A DNA stretch of 64,000 nucleotides from Annona cherimola. Lineage: Eukaryota > Streptophyta > Magnoliopsida > Magnoliales > Annonaceae. Below the pieces are notes generated by a model that was not told the origin of the DNA, made no database searches, and was given only the letters and a program-made list of their open reading frames with translations. Shown here piece by piece: positions 46,365 through 57,510 of the stretch. Every line of letters begins with the position of its first letter. Positions within the stretch are counted from its first letter, which is position 1. A program made the position numbers and the translations under genes. The DNA is taken from the NCBI GenBank assembly GCA_030490835.1, contig CM059973.1, forward strand, positions 60,392,008 through 60,456,007, in the 5' to 3' direction.

Positions 46365-47570
46365 TTCTGCCACCCTCCAAAATAAGTTTCCTCATCGAAA
46401 CTTGATTGTGATACAAAGTATAGATATATAGCTTGCATCTTCCCCATGTAGTTTATGCGCTTTATATAAATCGCTCTTTCTCATTAGATTATGTATGAAT
46501 CTCAAATTCTTTATAATTTGAATCTCGAATTAATATCCTTTGCTTTAAAATAATCTTTTATTTCTATTCTTTTCAATATTGCTAACTTTTCTGTCAATCT
46601 CCACTTTTTTAAAATTAAAAATCCTTCTCGTCTTAAAACAAACTCCTGTCAATTGAATATCAACATCTTCTCCTCTTAATTCACCAGACAAATTTATGAT
46701 CTTCGTTTATTGGAAATATATCTTCTATATATTTTTTTATCTATCTCTCTCTACTACAGATGGAAAAAAATAACTTTAAAACTTTGAATTCCATAATTTT
46801 CCTCCTTTTGAAAAATTTCATTCTTGAAACTTACATATTTAATTTTTTCAAAATGCTAACTTGAAATGACATCTATTAACTTTTTGATTTTTCTTTTGAA
46901 CCATAATAAATATCTAACTCATCCCATAAAACATCAAAATCAAGCACTATATATCAGAACTTGATTGAATGTCACTCACGATTCTCAAATTTCATTTATA
47001 AAATCAATTGAGTTGTCGAAATAAGAACTCACAAATATTCAAGACTTAGTAGTGCATGGATCCAATGTCATCAACTTTACTTTTAACAACAATTTGTATA
47101 GTTCTTTATTCATCATTCTCTACAAATTTTCAAAATTATTGAATCACATAAACAAAGTTATCTTAGGTTTCTACTAAACATAATTACCTAATTTACCTGT
47201 GATTAATAACATCATTCAACAATACCACAATATAGATATCAAAATTAGCTTTATCATCCATAACCTATCAAAATTTCAAAATCATGCTTCATAAAATATT
47301 TTAGGTACTAGGTGTAAATGAGACACATATAAAATGATCACTGCCTCATCTACCATTACTTAATCAATCTTGCGACCGTCGCCAACTTAGCAAATTCTCC
47401 TCCTAAATTACCATAAGTAAAAATTTTACTTTAACCTCAAGTTTAGCAAGGAAAACATAAATGTAACTTGGTGTCTCTAATCTATCATCCTAGACTGGCT
47501 CACTCCACTAGAATAAATGGAATCAACTATCTTTGTCACTATGTAGCACACTGTGATTCTTACCCGTTAT

Positions 47571-47588
47571 TTAATCTGATACCATTTC
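47571..47588 (-). promoter_or_regulatory. Primer-binding site of the Gypsy-type element
   Basis: The minus strand reads AATGGTATCAGATTA directly after the LTR; ten of the twelve iMet-complement bases are kept. Confidence 0.8.
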
Positions 47589-50500
47589 TATAACGCCCCG
47601 TTGACTATGTCCTTAGCCACTATTTCTCTACACTACAAGATCGATGATAATGAGGGGAACACACAAGTGCAATAGCTTGAATCATGATCTAATAAAATAC
47701 AATTGCAGGTTGCTATAAACCTGATGTCTCATCAAATCTGAAGGAAGCTATTTTCAACTGCTTAAATTCATAAAATATATATATATATATCATGTCTTCC
47801 TTATGTCAATCTGAAAATAAACAATTCTAAATCTGGATGCATCAACTCTTAGCCTGATCTACTTCACCAGCATGCCTTTAATCTGAAATGATTGAATAGG
47901 GTGAGTCTAGGCAAACACAGTAAGTAAGATAATTAATGAAAACTGCCAAATACTGAAAATCAGCTCATAAATATTTGAAAATTTGAAACTTTTGCAATTA
48001 CTTAACATGCCAATACTCATGCTCATACTTCAATGAAACTGCTTATGCTCATGCATTTAACTGTCTAACTTTATTTCTTCTTTCGGGTAAGTGGCTCACG
48101 GAACTTAAGCATTTGTCAAGCCTTACTTCCTCTTTCAACTTAGTGGTTCACGGAACTCAAGCATTCTTCAAGCCCCTTAATCATAACTTTAACTTTAAGT
48201 CATCTTCTCATGACATTCTCATGCATTCAAACATTATGCTCATGACAAACTAAATCGTGCTTTCTCAAATACTATACAAAATTAGAAATTGAAACTGCTT
48301 TGCAAATAAATACTACATAAATCATATAAAATCTACAGAACAAAAATTCATCAAATTCACATCAGAATACATTGGTGCAACCCATCACATACATATGAAA
48401 GCATAGAAAATGTTAAAATTCAGTTCAAAAACTCCTATTTACAAATCGAAAAAGATCCTACTTACCTTATGTTTCACTCTAATCCACTATCTTGAGATTT
48501 GATAAATCATTACTTCTCTCATATATTGTTATAATAGTAATTCTCTAAAATTAATCATTTATCCACTTACGTCAACTTTGAAAGTTTATCTCAATTAGAT
48601 TTGAGTGTTAAATGATAAGCATAATACTTTGAAATCTCTATTATCATCTCAATAGGTCATAAAGTGAAATCTCTACCATTAAAAATCTGCCAATAGAAGG
48701 CATTTTAGTAAAATGTTTCATTCTTAAGAGGCTTTTTGCAATTTTTAAAAACTTTTTTTTACAAAATTCCTTCACAATTCAGGATGGTATTCTGTAATAA
48801 TTTTTAAAAAAATATCTCCTCCAAATTTTCCATCAAGATTTGAGTTTTCTATAATTTCTTCAAAAAAGTACCTTTTTGCACAATCACAAACTTATGAGGG
48901 ATTTCCTGTAAAATTTTCTTCAAAAGTCGAAATCATGATAGTTCTTTTTACCTCTCTCTCTACTTCCTTTTCACCCATTTGTCAAGTTTTGATAGTTGTG
49001 AAAACTGCCCAAATGAGCTCTAAATTTTCTTTTGTGTATATATTTGAGTTCCTTATTTAATATAAATTTACCTAATACATTTCTTTTTGTGAATCTATAA
49101 ATTTTTGAAAAAAATAGATGAATTACAAAAGCTTAAATTTTTTATTAGATTTTTAATAACAAAGTGTCAAAACCTCCACTTACTTAGTAGGTGTGCCCAT
49201 GGAGGGAGTTACTAAGATGGATATGAGAATTTTGCAAATTTTCTTTTTATTATTATTATTTCTTTCAATGGCCCACATTACTTAACAAAAATAGTTTGTT
49301 GGAATTCAAGGCAAATTAAGCACAATTCATGTTTTGATGATTAATAACTCAATTTGAGAATTAATTAGATACTAATGAGTTCGCTAAGTGTTTTCAAAGG
49401 TTAAAAACGCAAGTTTCAAAAAATAGCAAACCAAGTCACAGTCCCAAGTCGACTCAGCCATCGACTTAGGTCAAGTCGATTCCCAAGTCGACTCTAGAAT
49501 CAACTTCAAATGCATTAAATGCTCCAGAGCTAAAATTGGGACTCGGAGACAGTTGAAGTCGCAGTCGAAGTCAACTCCACTTGCAACTTAGGTGAAGTCG
49601 CAAACCTAAGTCGACTCCATATGCGACTTGGGTTCTCAGAGTCAAGTCTCTTTCCAAGTCGACTCCGCGATACGACTTAGGTGAAGTCGAACCTCAAGTT
49701 GACTTAAACATGCGACTTAGGTAGAGTCGAAGTCCAAGTCGAACCAAGCAAGCAACTCAAGCAAATAGCCACTTCAGATTTTCTCAAAGTTGAAATATTA
49801 TTAAAAGAACAACTTTATATTGAAGATTGGACAACAAAATCAAGAAGGACAATCACCTTGGATCAAGGCCACAAGGAAGAACTCCTCAAGAGAAGTATAC
49901 ATTGCTAAGTTTCTAAGCGAAACAAGGAAAACCAAAGATATTTAATGAAGAACATAGAAGAAAAGGAAAAGTGTAATATGAAGATCACTTACAAGAATCC
50001 AAAGTTCCAAGACAATCAAATGGTTGGTGAAGTCGCACCCGAAGTCGACTCCACCTGTGACTTGGGTCAAGTCTAAGACCAAGTCAACCTGAAGCTGAAA
50101 CTTGGAAGTGGAAGCTGAAGAGTCACATCCGAAGTCAACTCCACTATGCCACTTGAGTGAAATCGCAACTCCACAATGCCACTTGGACGAAGTCTCATGC
50201 CAAGTCGACTCCATATGAGACTTGGTTCGCAACGGTCGAAAAAATTCGAACGTTGGGGCATTAAATGCACACCACCTACCACTAAACATTCGAAATTCAC
50301 CTCCTATTATATAAGGAGCTTCAAGGGAACATGAAAGAGGTTAGAGAAGCATTCATTGAGCTTACCTTCCACTCTCTCTTGCATTTAAGTTGATCTACAA
50401 CAAGTTTAAGTGAAGAACTGTGCTTCAATTTGCTGAAAGCTGCATTACTAATTTTCCTACTACCTCTACAAGTTCTTCTACGCGCTACAAACTGCCTACA

Positions 50501-52087
50501 CGAATATGTAAAGTGTAGTTCTTTCTTTTTTTGATTTTTTGTGTTTACCACTTGGTTTAATATTGGAAATCGAAACCAAGTGAAGGAAAAGTAGTATTGT
50601 AATTAGAGTGAAACTCGTCACCTACTTGTGCTATATTTGTACAAGCCCCCTAGAGCTGGAATCTATAAAAGAGCTGCTGCTCTAGTTGTATTGAAATCCG
50701 ATAGTAGAACCCAACTCACAACGAGTGTGAGCTTGGAAGAATGGAGTAGAGAAAGTTGTCAGAACCTCTATAAACCTTTGTCTCTTGGTGTGACTTGACT
50801 GTTTGTGTTTTATTGTTTTATTTCTCTCAATCTTTCTGTTTGTTTCATTAAGGAGATTAACTCCAAAAAGGGAAAAATTTCTGTTTAAGTAAAGAATTTT
50901 AAAATACCCAATTCACCCCTCCCCTCTTGGGTAATTGTCATAAACTCGGGACTAACACGGTTTAAATCTCTTAATAGAAACAATGATTGAGTTGAAATTC
51001 TAGGAGTAGGTTTCTAAAATTATTTTCTCTAATCTGGATGATCTATTTCTCAAAATAATACTCATGTCATCAAATTTAATATAATGTACTTAATAAATGG
51101 TTAAAATTAAATATCTCTTCAAATAGATATTCAAATGAATTTTTTACTAGATCCATTCATCATACACACTATAAAATCTCTCAAAGAATGTTTCTAATGG
51201 ATCAGATTAGCATTTTTATATTTGTATTTTCTATAAAAATTATTTTGTGTTTTCTTTTTTAAATGCATAATCACCACTTCAAGTTTTCTAAAAAAATTAT
51301 TATATTTAAAAATCCGTAAATCCAATGAAGCTAAAATTTTATAGGAAAGCTAAGCAAATAATTTATCTGACTATTGTACGGTCATAAGTTTTTGATTATG
51401 TCTAGAATATAGTTATTTCATGATATTATATTTTCTACCATTATTTGCTACCATTCTCTGAAATAAATAAAATTATAATATCAAATATTTTAATAATATT
51501 TCTACCACTTATTAAGCATGCTAGAAATATTATAAATGACTTGGATTTAAGATATAAGTTGCATATCTTACTATTGTATGGTCATAGCTTTCTAATTATG
51601 TTCAGAATATATTTATTTCATGATATTATATTTTCTACCATTATTTTCTACCATTCTCTGAAATAAATAAAATTACAATATCAAATATTTTAATATCACT
51701 TCTACTATTTATTAACTATGCTAAAAATATTATGAATGACTTTAATCTAAAACATAAGTTGCATATCTTATAAAACCAGACTAAGAAAAGATTTTATGCA
51801 GTCGTACCTTCGAAATCTCTCCTTCTTCTTCGCCGCTGTCTCTATGCTTTCTTTACTTCAGATGTACGAAACTCAAATCGTATCTTCCTTCTTCTTATAT
51901 CAATGGCACCGCTTTGTATGCTGAAGGTGCTGCGTATGCGTGCTATGCATTAATGGCGCCGAATGGTGTGCTATGCATTAATGTCATTAAATACTTGTTG
52001 TGTATTAATGGCGCCCAACGCATGCTTCAAATTAATGGCGCTGCATGCCTTTTTTTTTTTTTAAAAAAAAAAAATCTGGCTCTTACA
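47589..52087 (-). repeat. 5' LTR of the 8-kb Gypsy-type element, with nested LTR
   Basis: The 4499-bp interval contains the solo LTR 49297-50957. It also contains a private duplication at 51360-51780, where 'ggtcata' to ttctaccattattt is repeated. Without the nested LTR it is about 2.8 kb. Polypyrimidine and A runs at 52050-52075 match 46330-46350. Confidence 0.85.
49297..50957 (+). mobile_element. Solo LTR, probably SIRE-like Copia, rich in aagtcgac motifs
   Basis: It runs from tgttggaattcaaggc to gggactaaca, 1661 bp. Flanking pentamers tagtt and cggtt match at 3 of 5. It interrupts the Gypsy LTR exactly where 44067-46364 reads through. The U5-like end 'caattcacccctcccctctt' is typical of Copia SIRE/Maximus LTRs. 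A TATA-like tattatataagg lies at 50305. About twenty imperfect aagtcgactc-type repeats fill 49430-49750 and 50030-50220. No open frame of interest. Confidence 0.7.
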
Positions 52088-52220
52088 CAAATGTAAGAAA
52101 ATATTTCCTTGCATATAGTCAACAGATGTAAGGAATAATTCCTTGACTATAGTTTACAAATGCAAGAAAATATTTTCTTGCCTATAGTGAGCACATGCAA
52201 GAGAACGTTTCCTTGCTTAT
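52088..52220. repeat. Tandem 34-35-bp units that are each palindromic
   Basis: Four units have cores gtaagaaaatatttccttgc, taaggaataattccttga, gcaagaaaatattttcttgc (a perfect 20-bp palindrome) and gcaagagaacgtttccttgc. The array continues left of the Gypsy element: 44030-44066 ends gaagtttccttgcttataat then tcacaaat, so the element inserted into the array. Confidence 0.85.
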
Positions 52221-52565
52221 TGGCCAAAAAATTATTTAATATTATTTTTTATGAATTTGTTAACCTAGTTATATTTAATACGCAAACTAAGTTCCTATCG
52301 AAAAATACGTAAAATAAGTTTTATCATTTTTTAGATATATGTATATATTTCTTAGCTTTTCAAACACAAGTATATTTTCGGTATTTTAGCTATTTTGACA
52401 AAAATACCTTATATTAAAAATCTAAAAAATATATATACATATACAAAAAGATAAATTTTGGTTTATATATTAAATTCACTTAAATTAGTAAGTTTATGAA
52501 AAAGCAAGAATAATTTTTAAAAATATGTTTTTTGGGCTGAATTAATAAGATCATAGCTCTTTTAT
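52221..52565. mobile_element. Foldback element 6 of the shared-core family
   Basis: Left ggccaaaaaa pairs with ttttttgggctg on the right. The core carries aagttttatcattttttaga and atatgtatatatttctta with partners at 52425-52490, including atattaaattcactta. The right end 'aataagatcatag' keeps the gatcat motif of elements 2 and 3. Boundaries are approximate. Confidence 0.65.
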
Positions 52566-52611
52566 AAACGTGTGATGATATTTAAAAATAGGGGTAAGTC
52601 CGTATTCATAT

Positions 52612-53440
52612 GAAATCGATCCATTTTATATTTATTTATTTTCAAAAAGTCATTATTAATTTTAATTTAGGTTTAATTGATGTTGAGATACCCTCCACCA
52701 GATCTGGAAGGGGCTAGAATGCTTTATAAGTATGATAAAAAGCCTTTAGAGCTACCTTATAATAGTACGAAAGCCGGTTGAAATCAGCTAGAGGGAGATT
52801 CTTGTAGAATTGAGCTAGCTTAGGGTCCATACATTAAGCACTCAACGATTTCTATTGAGTACCTACGATCTGCCCACGCAGTGAAATCAGGAATCATTTT
52901 TCTGGCCTTTCCAAATTCTCATCTCTGCACGAGTAAGCTTCATTGTTTAACCTACATCCTAGTGCACTAGCAAAATCGAAACTACTGGTTCAGATAATTT
53001 TATTACTCTGTGTAATTTGATTAAATGTGAACTAGAAACTTATGGTATTGGTATCTACGTGTAGAGTTTGGTTCATCCTATCGCCATCACATTATTGAAG
53101 CTATCTGCTTAATATCTTAAACTATTCCCCAACTAACAGCTTCTGTTGGCATATCTGCCCACGCCGATGAATTCAAGCACAAAGAATGCCTTTTCCCGTT
53201 TTCAATAACGCGAGGTCATTTCGTGGCATAATTTATAAGTAAAGGTAACAGAACTAGCAAATGCCTTTTTCCGTTTTCATTAACACGTGGTCATTTCGTG
53301 GCATAAATTATAAGTAAAGGTTACAGAATAACCAAATTATCATTTAAAAATAAGAGTGGTAATTATCGATTCTGTTGGCAAGCAGCACCCCTGAACGACT
53401 CTTATATAAATTGTAACTTCTAAGTTCTAGCAGGCCAATA
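52612..53440 (+). promoter_or_regulatory. Unit 3 upstream flank with a promoter copy lacking a gene (copy D)
   Basis: The left half aligns with 1-139 and 5841-5980. The right half (53160-53440) repeats the upstream block of gene B: aattcaagcacaaag.atgc, ccgttttcatt, aac(a/g)cg.ggtcatt, 'ggcaagcagcacccctgaac' and cttatataaattg. No signal-peptide frame follows. A 75-bp tandem duplication (53185-53259, 53260-53334) repeats the aatgccttttcccgttttca to aaggtaacaga block. Confidence 0.5.
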
Positions 53441-53559
53441 CCTCCTACCTCCTAGTACCGGTGGTTACTACCTAAAACTTGCTAGTTAGGATTGGTCAAG
53501 CTAAGAAAATATGGAAACATCTATGATAATAGCTTGTAGGTATTGGGTTCGCTTAATAA

Positions 53560-54000
53560 TAACAATAGGAATATCACCATATAAACAATGGTAATGGTTA
53601 AAATTATATCACAATGGAATCTAAATTAAAATTTGTTAATTAATAAAAAATTTATACCAAATATCTCAAATTTAGTTTCTCGTCTCACTACTTTGATTAT
53701 TTCTATATATTAAACCTTTAATGAAGTACTACTCATCTCGTATCAATCCATACCCATTTTAAAACATAGATGGATACAAAAAAATTGCTCATATCGAATA
53801 ATAATATAAACCATCAATTAAATATTCAAATCCAAATAAATTTTTCACAAAACTTCTGTTATCCTACTAAGACCTATAATATGCTGCATTCTTTACTTTT
53901 CCTGTTAACTAAAAAAAATTAACAAAATTAAGATGAATTAGGCAAACTCAGTAAATATGAAAGTGAATGAAAACTGTTAACATACTAAAAATCAGCTTCT
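53560..54000. mobile_element. Gypsy LTR fragment, family of 44067
   Basis: 'aggcaaactcagtaaatatg' then aaagtgaatgaaaactgtta and atcagct match 47905-47960. Upstream similarity fades and no end is defined. Confidence 0.4.
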
Positions 54001-54039
54001 ATGTTGCAATGATCTACATATACTATAATGTATAGTTTT

Positions 54040-54463
54040 ATTTATTTGATTATTTGGTTGTGTATCAACACTTGCCTTCACGTTGGAGACCAAGGCCAAA
54101 TTGTACGAACAAAGAGAGGTTGGTTGGAATAATATTCATCAATTGCTTGTGAGGATTTGTAAAAAGCCCTTGAAGCTAGAATCTTGAAGATAGTAGAGCC
54201 TCTATGTTATAATTAAAAAGTATTAGTGGAACCTAAGACATAATGGATGTGTATTTGAAAGAGTGGAGTAGGGAGATGACCTGAACTATTATAAAAAATT
54301 ATGCGTGTCTCCTTTATGCATTTGATTCTCATTATTCTTGCTCTTTTTACATGTTATTCAAGGGGACTTGATCTACGAAGGGTTGACACTTTAACTAGAA
54401 AGAAATTTTTAATATACCCAACTCTTTCCTCCCCAAGTCATGTATTCGAGACTGACATGGACA
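54040..54463 (+). mobile_element. Decayed 3' part of the SIRE-like LTR
   Basis: agcccttgaagctagaatct, 'agtggaacctaagaca', agagtggagtaggga and the end 'gtattcgagactgaca' parallel 50645-50957 in the same order. Confidence 0.6.
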
Positions 54464-54619
54464 TTCTTTGGTGGCGGCCACATATATTTACGTACAGATT
54501 AGTACTCAAACTATAGAGTCATGACCAAGCATCCTCATCAAATATATCGAACTAAAATTAAACTAAAAGGTAATTGTTCAAGGTAGCTAATCATTTTTTA
54601 TATCAGAAATGGCAGACAT

Positions 54620-54975
54620 TTCAGCGAGTCAGAATATATATTTTTTATTTTTATTTTTAACAAAACTCTTGTTTTAGGCATATTTAATTTAGAGCCAAGC
54701 TAAGAAAAATAAATTTTTCTTTTTCTTTTTTTTTTTTATAGAACTTTAGTTTGTATAAATTTAATTTATAAATGAAGTTTTGCTATTTTTAAGATATGTA
54801 TATTTTATGGATTTTTGAATACAGGAGTATTTTAATCATTTCAATTATAAAAAAAGATCATATTAAAAATAAAAACATAAGCACTTCTCCGAAAAATGTA
54901 AAATTTTGTTTATAGAATAAATACACAGATTTATAGTTTTTTTAAAAAAAAAAAAAAAAAATAGGAATGCTTTTT
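54620..54975. mobile_element. Foldback element 7, decayed member of the shared-core family
   Basis: taaatttaatttataaatga, agttttgctatttttaagat and gatttttgaatacaggagta correspond to the left arm of the core. aaaatgtaaaattttgttta then tagaataaatacacagattta is the inverted arm. Ends could not be fixed. Confidence 0.5.
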
Positions 54976-55034
54976 ACCAAAAGACACTAAATTTATAGGT
55001 TCGAAATTTGCTGACTGATGCCACCAACGAATGG

Positions 55035-55266
55035 AAGGCGTGTGAATTCAAGCACAAAGTATGCTTTTTTCCGTTTTCATTAACGCGTCATCGTTGGTGG
55101 CAGCATTTAGCGAATTTCGAATCTACAATTAATTAAAGATCCCAGAATAGCCAAATTGTTTGAAAATAGGAGTGGGCCGAGTGGCAATTGCCGATTCTAA
55201 TGGCCAGCAGTACCCCTGAATGGCGCTTATAATCCGTGACACAGTAGCACAAGCAAACTTGATTTG
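55035..55266 (+). promoter_or_regulatory. Promoter region of intact gene copy B
   Basis: It shares a syntax with copies A, D and E: ttcaagcacaaag, ccgttttca.taac, gtggca, aattaattaaag.tcc(a)gaataacca, gattctaatgg.aagcagtacc and, about 40 bp before the start codon, cttataa as the TATA-like box (55229). The block acgcgtcatcg carries CGTCA, a bZIP-type core. The same block reads acgtgtgatca in copy E. Function is inferred from conservation. Confidence 0.5.
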
Positions 55267-55659
55267 ATGGAGATGGTTCTCTTCCCACATTTGCTACTTT
55301 TTCTCCTGGGACTGGTCGCCCTAACCACTCCCATAGAATGTGGTTCTGAGTACAGGCCCCAGATGGATGCTGAAAGCTCAGCACCACCACCTCCGAGTCC
55401 ATTTAAACTGACCCCACCACTTTCGGCTATGCTACCTTCTATGGTTTCACCACCTCCGCCACCTCAAGTCAATGGCATTCATCGACAACCCCCTACTCCT
55501 CCACTCACTGGTAACCGGGTTTCACCACCTCAAACCAATGGTGTTCATAGACCACCCCCCACGCCCCCACACACCGGTTCCCCTGTAATAATTTGGACAC
55601 CTATTATGACAGCACCTGTTAGCAGAAGAGGGCCACCTAGGGCAACTGCGAACCCCTAA
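55267..55659 (+). CDS. Small secreted proline-rich protein, intact copy B
   Basis: The 130-residue frame begins MEMVLFPHLLLFLLGLVALT; residues 3-22 form a clear signal peptide with likely cleavage near PIECG. The mature part is rich in Pro. A motif VSPP(PPP)Q.NG.HR.PPTPP.TG occurs twice (about residues 60-84 and 85-107). A basic tail, SRRGPPRATANP, ends the protein. The only Cys is at the end of the signal region. It is predicted to be extracellular, perhaps in the wall, or a precursor of a small basic peptide; I recognise no known family. The ATG at 55267 is chosen as the first Met of the signal peptide; a second Met two codons on is conserved in copy A. No intron is needed. Copies A and C support it as a real gene; duplicated promoters flank it. 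Confidence 0.7.
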   Translation: MEMVLFPHLLLFLLGLVALTTPIECGSEYRPQMDAESSAPPPPSPFKLTPPLSAMLPSMVSPPPPPQVNGIHRQPPTPPLTGNRVSPPQTNGVHRPPPTPPHTGSPVIIWTPIMTAPVSRRGPPRATANP

Positions 55660-56725
55660 AGGGAAGGTTAATTCCGATGAGTACTGCACGACCGAGTCCT
55701 TCATTTACATTGTAAATCAGAAGTCACTGCTGACTCCTATCAGCAACGGCCCTCCCCTCTATCACAACCCAAAATAAGGAGCTGACGATGTTGTTGCAGG
55801 CTTATCATCCAGCTACACATTCCATCCATCTCCAGATCTACCCTGGGTGATTTTCAGTTACATACGATCGCAACGTCATAAGTTTGCTAGGTTTCCCTTC
55901 CCTTCTTCTTCTTATGTAATTAGGCTGAGCTGCTCATTATTTGAAATTATTAGAACTGTGAACGCGTTTGGGTTAAAATTTAATTCTTCGTGGTGAATAT
56001 GCATGATTCATTGGACTTTTGTTTTCAACCATATGCATTTAAGTCCACATTAATTGCAGAAAAGGTGTGTCAAGGACGTACCACATTTAAGTCGATCAAA
56101 TGATGATTTTAAGGGACTAGGTCTCTAATCAATTTCCTAATTAATGGCTATCCTAAGTAAAATGAACTAAGTCACTGGACATATTTTATTCATACATCAT
56201 CTATGCATCTCTTGCATATCATCCATGAATCAATTATACATCTCTCGCATATTAAAATTTTAATTATTTTCTTAGTTAAATATATAAATTTGTGTATGCT
56301 TTTATGTAACTGGGTTATATAGAAATAGGTCCATGTTATCCCGTCCATTGCTGAGATTTTGATGTTTAATGAAAAATTCAATCCATTTATTCTATTTAAC
56401 ATAATTTGTTTAGCTAGGAGACCAAGTTTTATCGAAATCCGATATATTTACAGGTCACATTTGTTCAAAATAGGTACATTTATGTGTAAATTAGGAAAAA
56501 TATTTAAGTCCATTCACATATGTATTAGAATATAGCAATACTTTATAAATCATTTATTCACATATTTATGATATTTTAGATTGTTTAGATGTTGAAAATA
56601 TTACTTAAAAATTAGTATTTAATATTAAATTATTTTATTACATTTATTTTATATGTTTATAAATAGGACTCATATACAGTGATACTAGACAAATGAAAGG
56701 GTTTCCATGATAATATCAATAATTC
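55660..56725 (+). other. 3' UTR and downstream flank of gene B
   Basis: Strong block similarity to 18570-19362 and 29265-29480. tgcacgaccgagtcctt/tgcaccaccaagtcctc, 'ggctgagctgctcattattt', atgcatga.tcattggactttt and catttattctatttaacat are shared. No further gene is visible. Confidence 0.6.
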
Positions 56726-56728
56726 TAA

Positions 56729-57009
56729 GGGTATGTTTGGTAACAACAAAAAGTTGTCAAGTTAAAACTTTTCAATCTAAAACTTTTCACTCTCCACAAC
56801 TACCCTATTTTTTAATCATTTCTTCACATTTTTCTATACAACTACCCTACTTTTTAATCATTTCTACACAACTACCAACACAACTAACCTATCTATTTCA
56901 ACTTTATCCTATTTATTCATCATCATTACCCCTATCATATCACATCATTTGATAACTTCTCATCTCTGTAACTTTTCATCAAAAGTTTTATCCATTCCCA
57001 AACACACCC
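56729..57009 (+). mobile_element. Tourist-like MITE (copy 6), young
   Basis: Inverted ends gggtatgtttgg and ccaaacacaccc have the perfect 3-bp duplication taa (56726-56728, 57010-57012). It is nearly identical to 16989-17269. Confidence 0.95.
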
Positions 57010-57289
57010 TAAATATAACTGATGAAATGGATTTTCCATCAAACATCTGGATGATAAAAATGAAGGGGTTAGATAGAAAGGAGATTTTATAAAAGCGCTC
57101 CTAATCTAAATTTTAGATATAATATTTTTTTTGATTATTTTTTTTTTTTTTTTAATGAGCGTACTCCAGCCTTGACGTTGTAAGAGCTACGCGGGTGGCT
57201 TCCATAGTTGGAAAGCGGACTGTAGTCTACAAAATCTACGTTTACATATCTATACTAGAATCATTTGAGTGCACAAAAAGACAAGAGCA

Positions 57290-57510
57290 TAAGGATGAAT
57301 TCAAGCACAAGATACGACTTCTTCCGTTTTCGCTAACGTGTGATCATTTGGTGGCATTCACGGAATTCAAAAACTATAATTAATTAAAGGTCCAGAATAA
57401 CCACGTTGTTTGAAAATAAGTAGAAATTATCAATTCTAATGACAAGCAGTACCTGAATGACTCTTATAAATAGCTGGCGCTTATAATCCATGAGCCAATA
57501 GCACCGAACG
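57290..57510 (+). promoter_or_regulatory. Promoter copy E without a following gene
   Basis: gaattcaagcacaagatacg, cttccgttttcgctaacgtg, aattaattaaaggtccagaa and 'ttctaatgacaagcagtacc' follow the gene B upstream order. A TATA box tataaatag lies at about 57466. After caatagcacc (57505) the sequence no longer matches and no signal peptide frame exists. The copy is cut off just where the transcript would begin. Confidence 0.5.

Larger units (their letters stand above)
44067..52087 (-). mobile_element. Gypsy-type LTR element, minus strand, with almost no internal region
   Basis: The ends tgtaacgcc (44067) and tcttaca (52087) are flanked by a perfect 5-bp duplication caaat (44062-44066, 52088-52092). 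LTRs lie at 44067-46364 and 47589-52087. On the minus strand a primer site AAATGGTATCAGATT adjoins the right LTR. The left LTR is preceded by TTTCGATGAGGAAACTTATT then TTGGAGGGTGGCAGAA, resembling the end of Gypsy pol (nucleotide form of FEDE..). The 1.2-kb internal region has no open frame, so the element needs proteins in trans. Confidence 0.9.

Noticed and set aside
55264..55266. An upstream start one codon before the chosen ATG of gene B
   Set aside because: The codon there is TTG; the first ATG is at 55267 and begins the signal peptide directly.
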